The position numbers and the translations under genes were made by a program. A DNA stretch of 64,000 nucleotides. Source: GCA-2770975 sp050248915. GTDB lineage: Bacteria; Cyanobacteriota; Sericytochromatia; UBA7694. The stretch lies in NCBI GenBank assembly GCA_050248915.1, contig JBFWRL010000004.1, positions 20,444 through 84,443 of the forward strand, written 5' to 3'. The notes below the pieces were generated by a model. The model was given only the letters and a program-made list of their open reading frames with translations. It was not told the origin of the DNA and searched no databases. Positions 7,434 through 15,032 of this stretch are shown piece after piece (position 1 is the stretch's first letter; every line of letters starts with the position of its first letter).

Positions 7434-9533
7434 CTAGAGGGGGCTGAAGCCTTTATGGCTCGCACCCCATTGACTGGCTGCTTGGTAGTGTTCTGGCGAG
7501 AGGGGTTGGGTCTGCTGGTTTTCGAGGGTGCGAATCACACGGGCCGCCGCCTGATAATTTGAGGCCTGGAGTGTGCCCTTGCGGCCCAAGGTGGTATAGA
7601 CCCCATCGCCTTGGCTGCAGGCTTTGTAGATCCACTCTCCGCTGAGGGTGTCCCAGCAAATCAAGGTGCCGTCTTTGCTGATGGAGAGCACTTGGTTTTG
7701 ACCGGGAACCACCGCCACGCCCGTGACATAATTGCTGTGCTGTTGCAAGCTGGCCAGGCATGGTCCGTGGATATCCCAGATTTTGAGGCTGCGATCCCAA
7801 CTGCCCGAGACCAACCTGCTCCCGTCTGAAGACAGATCCAGACTGGTCACATCCAAGCTGTGGCCCTCAAATGTTTGAATGGTTTGACCCGTGCGCAAAT
7901 CCCAATGTCTGAGTGTTTTGTCCCAACTGCTGGAAACAGCCTCGGCTTTGCCTGGGACAAAGCGCAGAGCCGTGATGCCACTGCTGTGCCCTGAGAGGGT
8001 GCTGTGTAATTGCCCATTTTCGAGATCAATCAGGTGAATTTGGCCATTGCTACAGCCGACCAAGAGCAATTTGCCTTTGTGGGCCAAAGCCTGAATCCAA
8101 TGGCTAAAATATTTTTGGCTCCAAATGGGTGTCAGGCTTTGGCTATCCCAGCAGATCAGGGTTTTATCTGCACCGCCTGAAACCAGGGTTCGACCGCCAT
8201 TGGCAAAGCAGAGCGCGGTAATCCGATCTTGGTGGGCATCGGGTTGGAAACGCCAGGGCTGTTCCGCGTTTTCGGGCTCCCAGAGATGTAATTCATGGGC
8301 GCTGTCCCCGGCGGCAATCTGGCCGCTCTCTGCACAGGCCAAGCTGAGCAGTGCTGCTTGGGGGCCACTCAACACGTGCTCCAGGCGGCCGGTGGCAATC
8401 TCCCAGCGCTTGACCTGCTGGTCTTGTCCGCCGACCCAGGCTGTTTTGCCATCGGGACTCAAAGCCAGACAGAGCAATCCTTTGCTGGCGAGTGGGTGCA
8501 AGACCATCTGGGGCAATGGGCTTACTTTGTCTGGCTGTGTGGGCTTTGACGGTTCTGGTGCTGGCGGAGTGGGTGCGGGGTTGTGGATTTTGACCAGCCA
8601 GTCGGCCACATTTTGCGGACGTTCAGCAGGCAAAAGACCCAGCGCGTTTTCCAAGACGGTTTGCCAAGGAGAGGGCAACAGGGCTGATAACGGGCTGGGC
8701 AGAGCTGCAAAGTTCAGCTCTCTGCCTTTGAGCCGCTCCAGGGCGGTGGGGGCCATTTCACCCAAGAGTACCCCATAAAAGACCATGCCCAATTGGAAAA
8801 TATCTGTCCAGGGGCCTGTGGGAAAGTCCAGGGAGATCAGCTCCACGGGGGCATAAGCGGGGGTACAAACCTGGGGCACAGCATTGGCCAGACCGCGCAG
8901 AGAAGAGCCAAAATCCAGCAGCAGGGCCTCGCCATTTTCGCGAATCCAGATATTGTCGGGTTTGATATCCAGATGTAAAATCTCCTGGGCATGTAAGGAG
9001 CGCAAGGCGGCCAGCAATTGTTTAAATATTTGGCCTGCGCGTTCGGGGGGCAGGCGGTTGGCGGGGGCCCGTAGCAACATTTGCTCCAGGGTTTGGCCTT
9101 GCAGGTACTCCATCACCAGATAGGCGGTGCCGTTTTCTTCAAAGAGATCTTGGCAGCGAATCACGCCGGGTTCACGCAGTTGATACAACATGCGGCCCTC
9201 TTCGAGAAAGCGCCTGCGGCTGCTTTCGACCACCCCGCTCCAAAAGGCCTGAATCTCAACTGATCCGTCGGGATTGCGCTCCATGCAGCGCTGGGGAAAA
9301 AATTCCTTGATCGCCACGGGTTGATTGAGCAAACTGTGTTCCGCACGGTAGGTAATGCCAAAACCGCCTTTGCCCAAAACACTGCTGAGACGGTATTTGC
9401 CTCCGTGCAAAATGTGGCCTTCGGGCAGGGTGTTTTGAAAATAGCCGGGAATGTCTGCTTCGCAGCCAGGACAATGCTTGGGCATGGGCTCTGACCAGGT
9501 TGTATGGCAGACCGGGCAGCGGTCTTGGGGCAC
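7434..9533 (-). CDS. Ser/Thr protein kinase with N-terminal zinc ribbon and C-terminal WD40 propeller
   Basis: About 699 residues from a GTG start at 9533, chosen because AGGAGG lies 6 nt upstream; an in-frame ATG at 9566 would place that RBS inside the gene. Order: a CPVCHTTW...CPGCEAD zinc ribbon (residues about 5-30); kinase domain with glycine loop VLGKGGFGITYRAEH, VAIKEFFP (catalytic Lys), LHLDIKPDN (catalytic loop) and LLLDFGSS; a Pro-rich linker at about 325-350; then seven WD40-type repeats (GKTAWVGGQD, GRTLVSGGAD, GSRLVSGSWD among them). Cytosolic, no transmembrane helix. The propeller probably recruits substrates. Substrates are unknown. Confidence 0.88.
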   Translation of the reverse strand: MPQDRCPVCHTTWSEPMPKHCPGCEADIPGYFQNTLPEGHILHGGKYRLSSVLGKGGFGITYRAEHSLLNQPVAIKEFFPQRCMERNPDGSVEIQAFWSGVVESSRRRFLEEGRMLYQLREPGVIRCQDLFEENGTAYLVMEYLQGQTLEQMLLRAPANRLPPERAGQIFKQLLAALRSLHAQEILHLDIKPDNIWIRENGEALLLDFGSSLRGLANAVPQVCTPAYAPVELISLDFPTGPWTDIFQLGMVFYGVLLGEMAPTALERLKGRELNFAALPSPLSALLPSPWQTVLENALGLLPAERPQNVADWLVKIHNPAPTPPAPEPSKPTQPDKVSPLPQMVLHPLASKGLLCLALSPDGKTAWVGGQDQQVKRWEIATGRLEHVLSGPQAALLSLACAESGQIAAGDSAHELHLWEPENAEQPWRFQPDAHQDRITALCFANGGRTLVSGGADKTLICWDSQSLTPIWSQKYFSHWIQALAHKGKLLLVGCSNGQIHLIDLENGQLHSTLSGHSSGITALRFVPGKAEAVSSSWDKTLRHWDLRTGQTIQTFEGHSLDVTSLDLSSDGSRLVSGSWDRSLKIWDIHGPCLASLQQHSNYVTGVAVVPGQNQVLSISKDGTLICWDTLSGEWIYKACSQGDGVYTTLGRKGTLQASNYQAAARVIRTLENQQTQPLSPEHYQAASQWGASHKGFSPL

Positions 9534-9674
9534 GGTCTTTCCTCCTGGGAGATATTCTGGAATCAAGCTTGGAAGGGTGATTTGAGCCTATTTTAACCCG
9601 TTTGGATTGGGAATCAAACACCCCACGTAGGGGAGCAGAACTTTAACCCCCCCTGATAATTCAGGTCATTTTGC

Positions 9675-9683
9675 TGTTATAAT
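9675..9683 (+). promoter_or_regulatory. Extended -10 promoter of the CpaC-like gene
   Basis: TGTTATAAT is a perfect TG-N-TATAAT extended -10. It lies about 42 nt upstream of the secretin ATG, which has its own AAAGG ribosome site. No good -35 is seen. The same nonamer occurs at 21121 and 42325. Confidence 0.6.
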
Positions 9684-9724
9684 GGCTTAAACAATTCAAT
9701 GATAAATGCACAAAGGTTACGCGT

Positions 9725-10807
9725 ATGAAACGTTGGCTTCGTTTTGGAAAGACCCTCTCTGCCCTGGTACTCGCCACAGCTCTGGGATTTAGTCCCGCCG
9801 TTTCACAGTCGGCGCTGGCCCAGCAATCTCCTGCCACCACTCCCAATTTGGTGATTCCGCTCGGGCAGGTGATCACGTTTCAGGTGCCGGATGGTATCAG
9901 TACCTTTGTTTTGGGCGATAGCAGTATGGCGCGGGTGGTTGTTCCCCCCGGCCAAGATCGCTACGCGGTTGTCACTGCTTTAAAACCCGGTGTCACCAAT
10001 ATGTTGATCTGGACCCAACGCAGCGAAAAGCCGATCAATTATGTCATTGAAGTCTCTCCCAATGCCCGCAGTGAACAAATTGCTGTGCGCGTCAAAGTCT
10101 TGGAGGTGGAATCCAGCTCCGATGGCAAATTTGGGATTGATTGGTCAGATTTTGTCACCTTTCAAGAAGCCGTTCCCACTGCTCCTTTCCGCTTTGGTTT
10201 GCCCCTGCGCACGACCACCCTCAACGCCAAAATCGACACCCTGATCAACGATCGCAAAGCCCGTGTTTTGGCTGAACCCACCTTGGTGGTGCTCAATGGC
10301 AAAGAGGCCAGCTTTCTCTCTGGGGGTGAGTTGCCCCTGATTGTCACTGACCGTGACCGGATCAATGTGCAATGGCGTGAGTTTGGGATTCACCTCAATC
10401 TCAAGGCCCAGGTTGAAGGCACCAATATCATTCAGATGGAATTGAGTCCCGAAGTTTCAGATATCGACAAAGCCAACAGTGTCACAATTGCCAACCAGCT
10501 TCAGGGGGGCTCGTTTGTGGTCCCGGCTTTTAAAACCCGCCGGGCCAAAACCACCTTGCGTGTGCCCGACAATCAGACGATTGTGATTGCCGGTTTGCTC
10601 AAAAACGACAAACAGGAAGTCAATCAAAAATTCCCACTTTTGGGAGATATTCCGCTTTTGGGTTATCTCTTTAAGACCGTGGACTTTCTCGAAAGACGCA
10701 GTGAGCTTGTCTTTATTGTTACACCGGTGATTGTGCGCGATCCCAAGCTGGTTCCCGAAGCCAATTATGGCAAGGAAGCCGACGTCGAGCGCCAGCCGAA
10801 CCCGTAA
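9725..10807 (+). CDS. CpaC/RcpA-type secretin-family protein
   Basis: 360 residues with a Sec signal peptide ending near ALAQQ (about residue 33). Residues 45-110 match the pilus/secretin N-terminal domain (GQVITFQVPDGISTF, then AVVTALKPGVTNMLIW). Residues 120-350 form the secretin core: LINDRKARVLAEPTLVVLNGKEA, SGGELPLIV, RRAKTTLRVPDNQTIVIAGLL, LLGDIPLLGYLFK and LVFIVTPVIV. These are hallmark secretin/TadG-pilus outer-membrane channel motifs. At 360 residues it is shorter than most CpaC proteins (about 450) and no Tad/Flp pilus genes follow, so its machine is not visible here. Confidence 0.85.
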   Translation: MKRWLRFGKTLSALVLATALGFSPAVSQSALAQQSPATTPNLVIPLGQVITFQVPDGISTFVLGDSSMARVVVPPGQDRYAVVTALKPGVTNMLIWTQRSEKPINYVIEVSPNARSEQIAVRVKVLEVESSSDGKFGIDWSDFVTFQEAVPTAPFRFGLPLRTTTLNAKIDTLINDRKARVLAEPTLVVLNGKEASFLSGGELPLIVTDRDRINVQWREFGIHLNLKAQVEGTNIIQMELSPEVSDIDKANSVTIANQLQGGSFVVPAFKTRRAKTTLRVPDNQTIVIAGLLKNDKQEVNQKFPLLGDIPLLGYLFKTVDFLERRSELVFIVTPVIVRDPKLVPEANYGKEADVERQPNP

Positions 10808-11333
10808 CCGGGCCGTGAAAATCCCTCTGCTTTTGATGCTGGCAGCTGCTTTGTTCTGCCTGATCTTTTTTCAGACCAATCGCTCAATTTTTGTGCGCTC
10901 GGCGGGTCTGTTTTTGATCATGGCCTGTGGCTTTGTCTGGGAATTACAACTTTCACCTGAACCCCATTATTTGCTCTTGATCCTTTTGGCGTTGCTTTTG
11001 GCCATGGGTTTTGCCTCGGATTATTATTCCGCGAGTCTGCGCACCTGGTATTTTCGTGTGGCTGAAGAGTCGCTTTGGGGCGTTGTGATTGGCAGCTTTG
11101 TCGGAGGCTTTATTCTCTGGATGTTTTTGGGCTCGATTGGCGGCATGATTGTGGGCTCTTTGTTGGGAGCCCTGATTGGAGAGATCAAAGCCAAGGGCTT
11201 TGTCTCTTTTCGCCAAGTCACCAAAGCCACTTTGGGCGCTTGTGCTGGGGTCTTTGGCATGTCTGCCAAGTTGATGTTTGGCCTGGAAATGGTCTATTGG
11301 ATTTTGACCACAGCCAGCCGCTCCGGCCATTAA
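10767..11333 (+). CDS. Small integral membrane protein, unknown function
   Basis: 188 residues from the ATG at 10767, overlapping the end of the secretin gene by 41 nt. About 4-5 hydrophobic helices; the middle carries glycine-zipper-like runs (GSFVGGFILWMFLGSIGG, then GSLLGALIGEIKAKG). The N-terminus is basic (MARKPTSSASRTRNRAVK), consistent with positive-inside. No family recognised. The overlap implies co-translation with the secretin, so a role in the same envelope process is likely. The start is uncertain, as neither this ATG nor the GTG at 10814 has a good ribosome site. Confidence 0.65.
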   Translation: MARKPTSSASRTRNRAVKIPLLLMLAAALFCLIFFQTNRSIFVRSAGLFLIMACGFVWELQLSPEPHYLLLILLALLLAMGFASDYYSASLRTWYFRVAEESLWGVVIGSFVGGFILWMFLGSIGGMIVGSLLGALIGEIKAKGFVSFRQVTKATLGACAGVFGMSAKLMFGLEMVYWILTTASRSGH

Positions 11334-11347
11334 ATCGGCCAGTCACT

Positions 11348-12487
11348 TCAGATCTGGGGCTGGTTAGCCATGCGAATCAGGGAGTCTCCCCGCCGCAATA
11401 ATTCGTGGTAGAGGCTCAGGGTCTGCTGCAGACTGCTGGCACTGACCCATTCATCGGCCCGATGTGAATTTCCACCCACCGGTGCCAGGCTCAAAACGGG
11501 TTTGCCACTTTGGGCCAGAATATTTTCATCGGCCACAGAGACCCCCATCACTTCGGGCAAGACCTGGCCCCGAAAACGTCCCATCAGATTCTGAACCCGT
11601 TCAACCAGGGGGTGAGTGGGTGAAATCCAATAACCCTGGGCCATTGGGGTGGGCCGCTGCAAAAGTGAAACCCTCACTTCGCATCGGGTCCAGGCCTGTA
11701 AAAAGTCTTGCAAACGCGCTCTGAATTCTTCAATCTCTCGGCCCGGATGCACCAGGCACGAGAGCACCCAGTTGCAGCGCTCGGGCACACTCAGGGTGGC
11801 TTGCCCGCCCCTGATCTCGCGCACCAAGATCTGCTCGCGTCCCCAGAGCGGATCTTGGGCCAAGGGCAAATCTGTGAGTTGTTGCAAGAGGCGGGCGCTT
11901 TCGAGAATGGCATTGAGTCCTTGGCCTGGAACTGCTCCATGGGCACTCTCTCCCACGAGTTCAACATTGTAGCTATAACAGCCAAACCGACCCAGCCCCA
12001 GAGTGGGGTGCAAACTGTCCACGCTGAGTTCTGGCACCAAGGCGGCGGCAATATCATCGAGCCAACCTGAATTGAGCAGGGTCCAGGCCCCTTGAGACCA
12101 ACACTCCTCGTCGACACCCAGGGCAATTTTGAGTCTAAAATCCTGGGCACGAAACAGCCGGGCGGCTTCGAGAATCACTGCCAACCCGCCTTTCATGTCG
12201 GAGACACCCAGCCCGCAGAGGCGATCTCCCGTGCGTTGCAGTTCAAGGGGATCGCCATTCCAATCTGAGGCCGGTGGAACAGTGTCGAGATGGGCGTAAA
12301 GCAGAAGGGTTTGCGCTCCCTCGCCCGTCTCAGCCAAAATGTTAAAGCGCTCAGGCGCAACTGTTTGGTGTTCGGTTTGAAAGCCGCAGTCCTGTAGATA
12401 GCTCTCACACCAGAGGGCCAGGTCTTTTTCTTGGCCACTGACCGAGGGAATGGCCACCAACGAAGCCAGGGTATCCAGAATATTCAT
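11348..12487 (-). CDS. M20-family metallopeptidase/deacylase (ArgE/DapE/CPG2-like)
   Basis: 379 residues from the ATG at 12487; an in-frame TTG at 12526 would overlap the upstream gene and is less likely. Metal and catalytic residues of M20 are intact: LLLYAHLDTVP (metal His and Asp), GVSDMKGG (bridging Asp), VDEECWSQG (catalytic Glu pair), VPELSVD (metal Asp/Glu position) and GGNSHRADEWV (C-terminal metal His). It hydrolyses an N-acyl amino acid or dipeptide in the cytosol; succinyl-diaminopimelate or acetylornithine are candidates. The gene directly follows a lipoprotein gene with 22 nt between them. Confidence 0.82.
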   Translation of the reverse strand: MNILDTLASLVAIPSVSGQEKDLALWCESYLQDCGFQTEHQTVAPERFNILAETGEGAQTLLLYAHLDTVPPASDWNGDPLELQRTGDRLCGLGVSDMKGGLAVILEAARLFRAQDFRLKIALGVDEECWSQGAWTLLNSGWLDDIAAALVPELSVDSLHPTLGLGRFGCYSYNVELVGESAHGAVPGQGLNAILESARLLQQLTDLPLAQDPLWGREQILVREIRGGQATLSVPERCNWVLSCLVHPGREIEEFRARLQDFLQAWTRCEVRVSLLQRPTPMAQGYWISPTHPLVERVQNLMGRFRGQVLPEVMGVSVADENILAQSGKPVLSLAPVGGNSHRADEWVSASSLQQTLSLYHELLRRGDSLIRMANQPQI

Positions 12488-12509
12488 GGCCAGATCAGCG
12501 GTGTGGGGA

Positions 12510-13370
12510 TCAGTAGCCGGTGCCAACCACTTGGTTATTCAGCACCACTTCCCAACGCTTGTCGACCCGGCGGATCTGAATCACACTTTGGCCATTTTGC
12601 TGGATATCCACCGTGTTTTTAAAGCCCAGGGCGTCGATGGCGCCAAAGCCGTTATACGCTTTGCCTTGGAAGACGGTGTCGAAGCTGATCTGCCCATCGG
12701 TGACCGTGCCATCGAGACTGGCGCGGCCATCGACCCGCAGAGCGATGGTATTGAGGGAGGGATGGCCCGTGTTTTCGCCCGTGCCACTGAGGGTGGTGTC
12801 AAAACTGCCGCGCAGGGGCACTTGGTGAGGCAATTTGGCATTGAGGGTCAATTTGAGGGTGCCCAGGGTGTTGGCGGGGTTTTGGGCCACACTCAGCTCG
12901 TAATGGGAGAAGTCCAGGGGGAAAACCTTGGCAGGTAAAGGACTGTTGCCATAATTGGAGACGGCCAATACATCAAAGGGGTAAGGCTTGTTTTGGGCAT
13001 CTTTGAAACTCAGGGTGTAATTGCCGCGGCGCAAGGCGTCGTAACGGGTGTAATCTGTGCCATTAAAAAACCAATCGGGCAGACCACTTTTGACGTTGAA
13101 ATAGATAAAGTTTTCGACCTGCTGGCGGCGGGTATTGATGCCGCGGGTCAGCACCATCAGGTTGGAGGCCTCTTGGGCCACGCTGATCATGTGGGTGGCC
13201 AGAGCGGTCAGGCCTTCGTCGCGGCTGATCTTGTATTCATCGGGGGGGATCTCAGCAGCGCTTTTGAAGAGTTCGGGACGCACCCCTTGAATGACCTGGG
13301 GAACCCAGCAGCTGGTGAGAGTGGTGGCAGCCAGCGCGCAGGTGGCCAGAGAGAAAAGATTGCGTTTCAT
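12510..13370 (-). CDS. Hypothetical lipoprotein
   Basis: 286 residues. The signal peptide ends at the Cys of TTLTSC (about residue 21). The N-terminal half is mixed (DEGLTALATHMISVAQEASNLMVL helix, then an aromatic-rich stretch). The C-terminal 160 residues are beta-rich with repeated G-x-F/Y and T-V/L-x-G patterns ending in RRVDKRWEVVLNNQVVGTGY, suggesting a beta-sandwich or lipocalin-like fold. I do not recognise a family. Located upstream of the M20 gene on the same strand; a functional link is not evident. Confidence 0.7.
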   Translation of the reverse strand: MKRNLFSLATCALAATTLTSCWVPQVIQGVRPELFKSAAEIPPDEYKISRDEGLTALATHMISVAQEASNLMVLTRGINTRRQQVENFIYFNVKSGLPDWFFNGTDYTRYDALRRGNYTLSFKDAQNKPYPFDVLAVSNYGNSPLPAKVFPLDFSHYELSVAQNPANTLGTLKLTLNAKLPHQVPLRGSFDTTLSGTGENTGHPSLNTIALRVDGRASLDGTVTDGQISFDTVFQGKAYNGFGAIDALGFKNTVDIQQNGQSVIQIRRVDKRWEVVLNNQVVGTGY

Positions 13371-13494
13371 GATGCTTTTGCCCTTGTGTCTTCAAGTGTC
13401 GTGCTTTTTCTTCAAAAAATGTATAGGCATCATACCACGAAGGGCAGGGGGGCCCAAATAGGGGGACCGTTGGAGCTTGCCCCAAGCCCAAGAC

Positions 13495-14064
13495 TCACTC
13501 TGCTCCCAGTTCAGCCAAATTCACCCGCTCGGCCTCCGCTTTCAGCACGTCCCGGCCATAGACGTGGTTGATCGCGGCCAGGCGCAGATTCAGGCGATCA
13601 ATCGGCAAGGTATCCGGCAGCTCCAGGCTTTCGAGCGCGCCTTCAGCCGTAAAATTGAGCGGGCAGACATCCAGAAAAACCTCACCCTCTTCCGCTTCGG
13701 GGTCTTGAAAATGAATCGGGTAGCCATGGCTGCGGCAGATAACCGGGCGAGCGGCGTAGATGCTGCAGAGATCGTCGACCAGCAGGGGGCAGTGTTCCTG
13801 GGATGCTTCAGGCTGAGTTAAAGCGACCTGAGACTGCTCACGCACCCGCTCGCGCAGGGCGGGGTTGGCTTGGGCCAAGTGAGCCAGGGCGGCAGAGACG
13901 CTGGCAGCTTCGACCGGAAAGACGCTCAGGCCCGGCAGACAGCAGCCGCTGCATCCCGCCTGGCAGGTGATATTATTTGTGTGTTTTTGACCCAGGGCCT
14001 GGGTCAGTTTTTCCAGATCGCTGAGCAATTGGGTATACGGTTCAAAAGGTTCAAAACTTTTCAT
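13495..14064 (-). CDS. YkgJ-family cysteine-cluster protein
   Basis: 189 residues from the ATG at 14064. Contains the YkgJ/CxxCxxxCC cluster (CQAGCSGCC), then CPLLVDDLCSIYAARPVICRSHG and a final VCPLNF. This is the classic zinc- or iron-sulfur-binding layout of this family, whose biochemical role is unresolved. The N-terminal 40 residues are helical. There is no Shine-Dalgarno; a TATAAT lies only 6 nt upstream of the ATG, so the message is probably leaderless. Confidence 0.8.
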   Translation of the reverse strand: MKSFEPFEPYTQLLSDLEKLTQALGQKHTNNITCQAGCSGCCLPGLSVFPVEAASVSAALAHLAQANPALRERVREQSQVALTQPEASQEHCPLLVDDLCSIYAARPVICRSHGYPIHFQDPEAEEGEVFLDVCPLNFTAEGALESLELPDTLPIDRLNLRLAAINHVYGRDVLKAEAERVNLAELGAE

Positions 14065-14070
14065 AAACAA

Positions 14071-14076
14071 ATTATA
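14071..14076 (-). promoter_or_regulatory. -10 box of a probable leaderless promoter (YkgJ gene)
   Basis: On the minus strand a consensus TATAAT ends 6 nt before the ATG at 14064. Transcription would start at or next to the A of the start codon. No ribosome site could fit. Confidence 0.55.
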
Positions 14077-14282
14077 ATCTGAACTTGATCCCGATCATGT
14101 TTTCTCCGCGATAAAGCCAGTACGCTGAAGACATACCAAAACAAGTCCGATTGCTTGACTGCAAGCCTGAGCAAAGGTCAGACTTTGATTAGACGCGCTG
14201 TGTTACCAGCCGCAGGGACTTCGTGCTATGGTGTAGAAGCCAAAAAGCATTAATTTCTGAATGAATAAGAGCAGGAACCCGT

Positions 14283-15014
14283 ATGCAAAACGCAGAAAAA
14301 CAAACTGCCAAACCCAACGTCATTGATGCCATCCTCTCGATCTTTGACTCGACCGTTGGTCGCAAATATATTATGGGCCTTAGTGGCCTGGCCCTCGTGG
14401 GCTTTATTGTCTTCCATCTGGCCGGTAATCTGAGCCTTTTCTTTGGAGAAGAGGCCTTTAACAGTTATGTACTCAAACTCGAAAGCCTGGGACCCCTGAT
14501 TCGCCTGGCTGAATTGGGCCTGATGGCCGTCTTTGTCTTTCACATTATCTTCGCTTTCAGTGTCACGGCCCAAAACAAGGCCGCGCGCAAAACCCGTTAT
14601 GCCGTCAATGGCAAAGCGGGCAAACCGAGCCGCAAAACAATTGCCTCCCAAAGCATGATCTATACAGGTCTGGTGCTGCTGATCTTTATTGTGGCCCATG
14701 TCTGGATGTTTCGCTTTGCCACCCGGTTTAACCCTGAACACGTGACCATTCATGGCGCAGAGGTGATCAACCTCTACACGCCCGTGGTCGCTGCTTTCAA
14801 GAATCCCTGGATTGCCCTGGCTTACAGTGCCGTCATGCTGCTTTTGGGCATGCACGTCAGCCACGGATTCTGGAGTGCCTTTCAGTCATTGGGGGCTTAC
14901 CACCCCCGCTACACCCCCGTGATCTACACTGCGGGTGTGTTGCTGGCTCTGCTCCTGGCCGTGGGCTTTATTGCTCTGCCTGGCTGGGTCTATTTTATGG
15001 TTCCCGTGAAATAA
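14283..15014 (+). CDS. sdhC: Succinate dehydrogenase cytochrome b558 subunit
   Basis: 243 residues, five transmembrane helices, the single-subunit b-type anchor (about 220-250 residues) found with menaquinone-type SQR/QFR complexes in place of separate SdhC and SdhD. Heme-ligand His candidates sit in VFHLAGNLS, VFHIIFAFS, VAHVWMF and MHVSHGFWSAF. First gene of sdhC-sdhA-sdhB; anchors the complex in the inner membrane and passes electrons to quinone. AGGA precedes the ATG. The 218-nt region upstream (14065-14282) is noncoding and presumably carries the operon promoter, which I could not pinpoint. Confidence 0.93.
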   Translation: MQNAEKQTAKPNVIDAILSIFDSTVGRKYIMGLSGLALVGFIVFHLAGNLSLFFGEEAFNSYVLKLESLGPLIRLAELGLMAVFVFHIIFAFSVTAQNKAARKTRYAVNGKAGKPSRKTIASQSMIYTGLVLLIFIVAHVWMFRFATRFNPEHVTIHGAEVINLYTPVVAAFKNPWIALAYSAVMLLLGMHVSHGFWSAFQSLGAYHPRYTPVIYTAGVLLALLLAVGFIALPGWVYFMVPVK

Positions 15015-15032
15015 TTGGAGGTCAATACAGCC

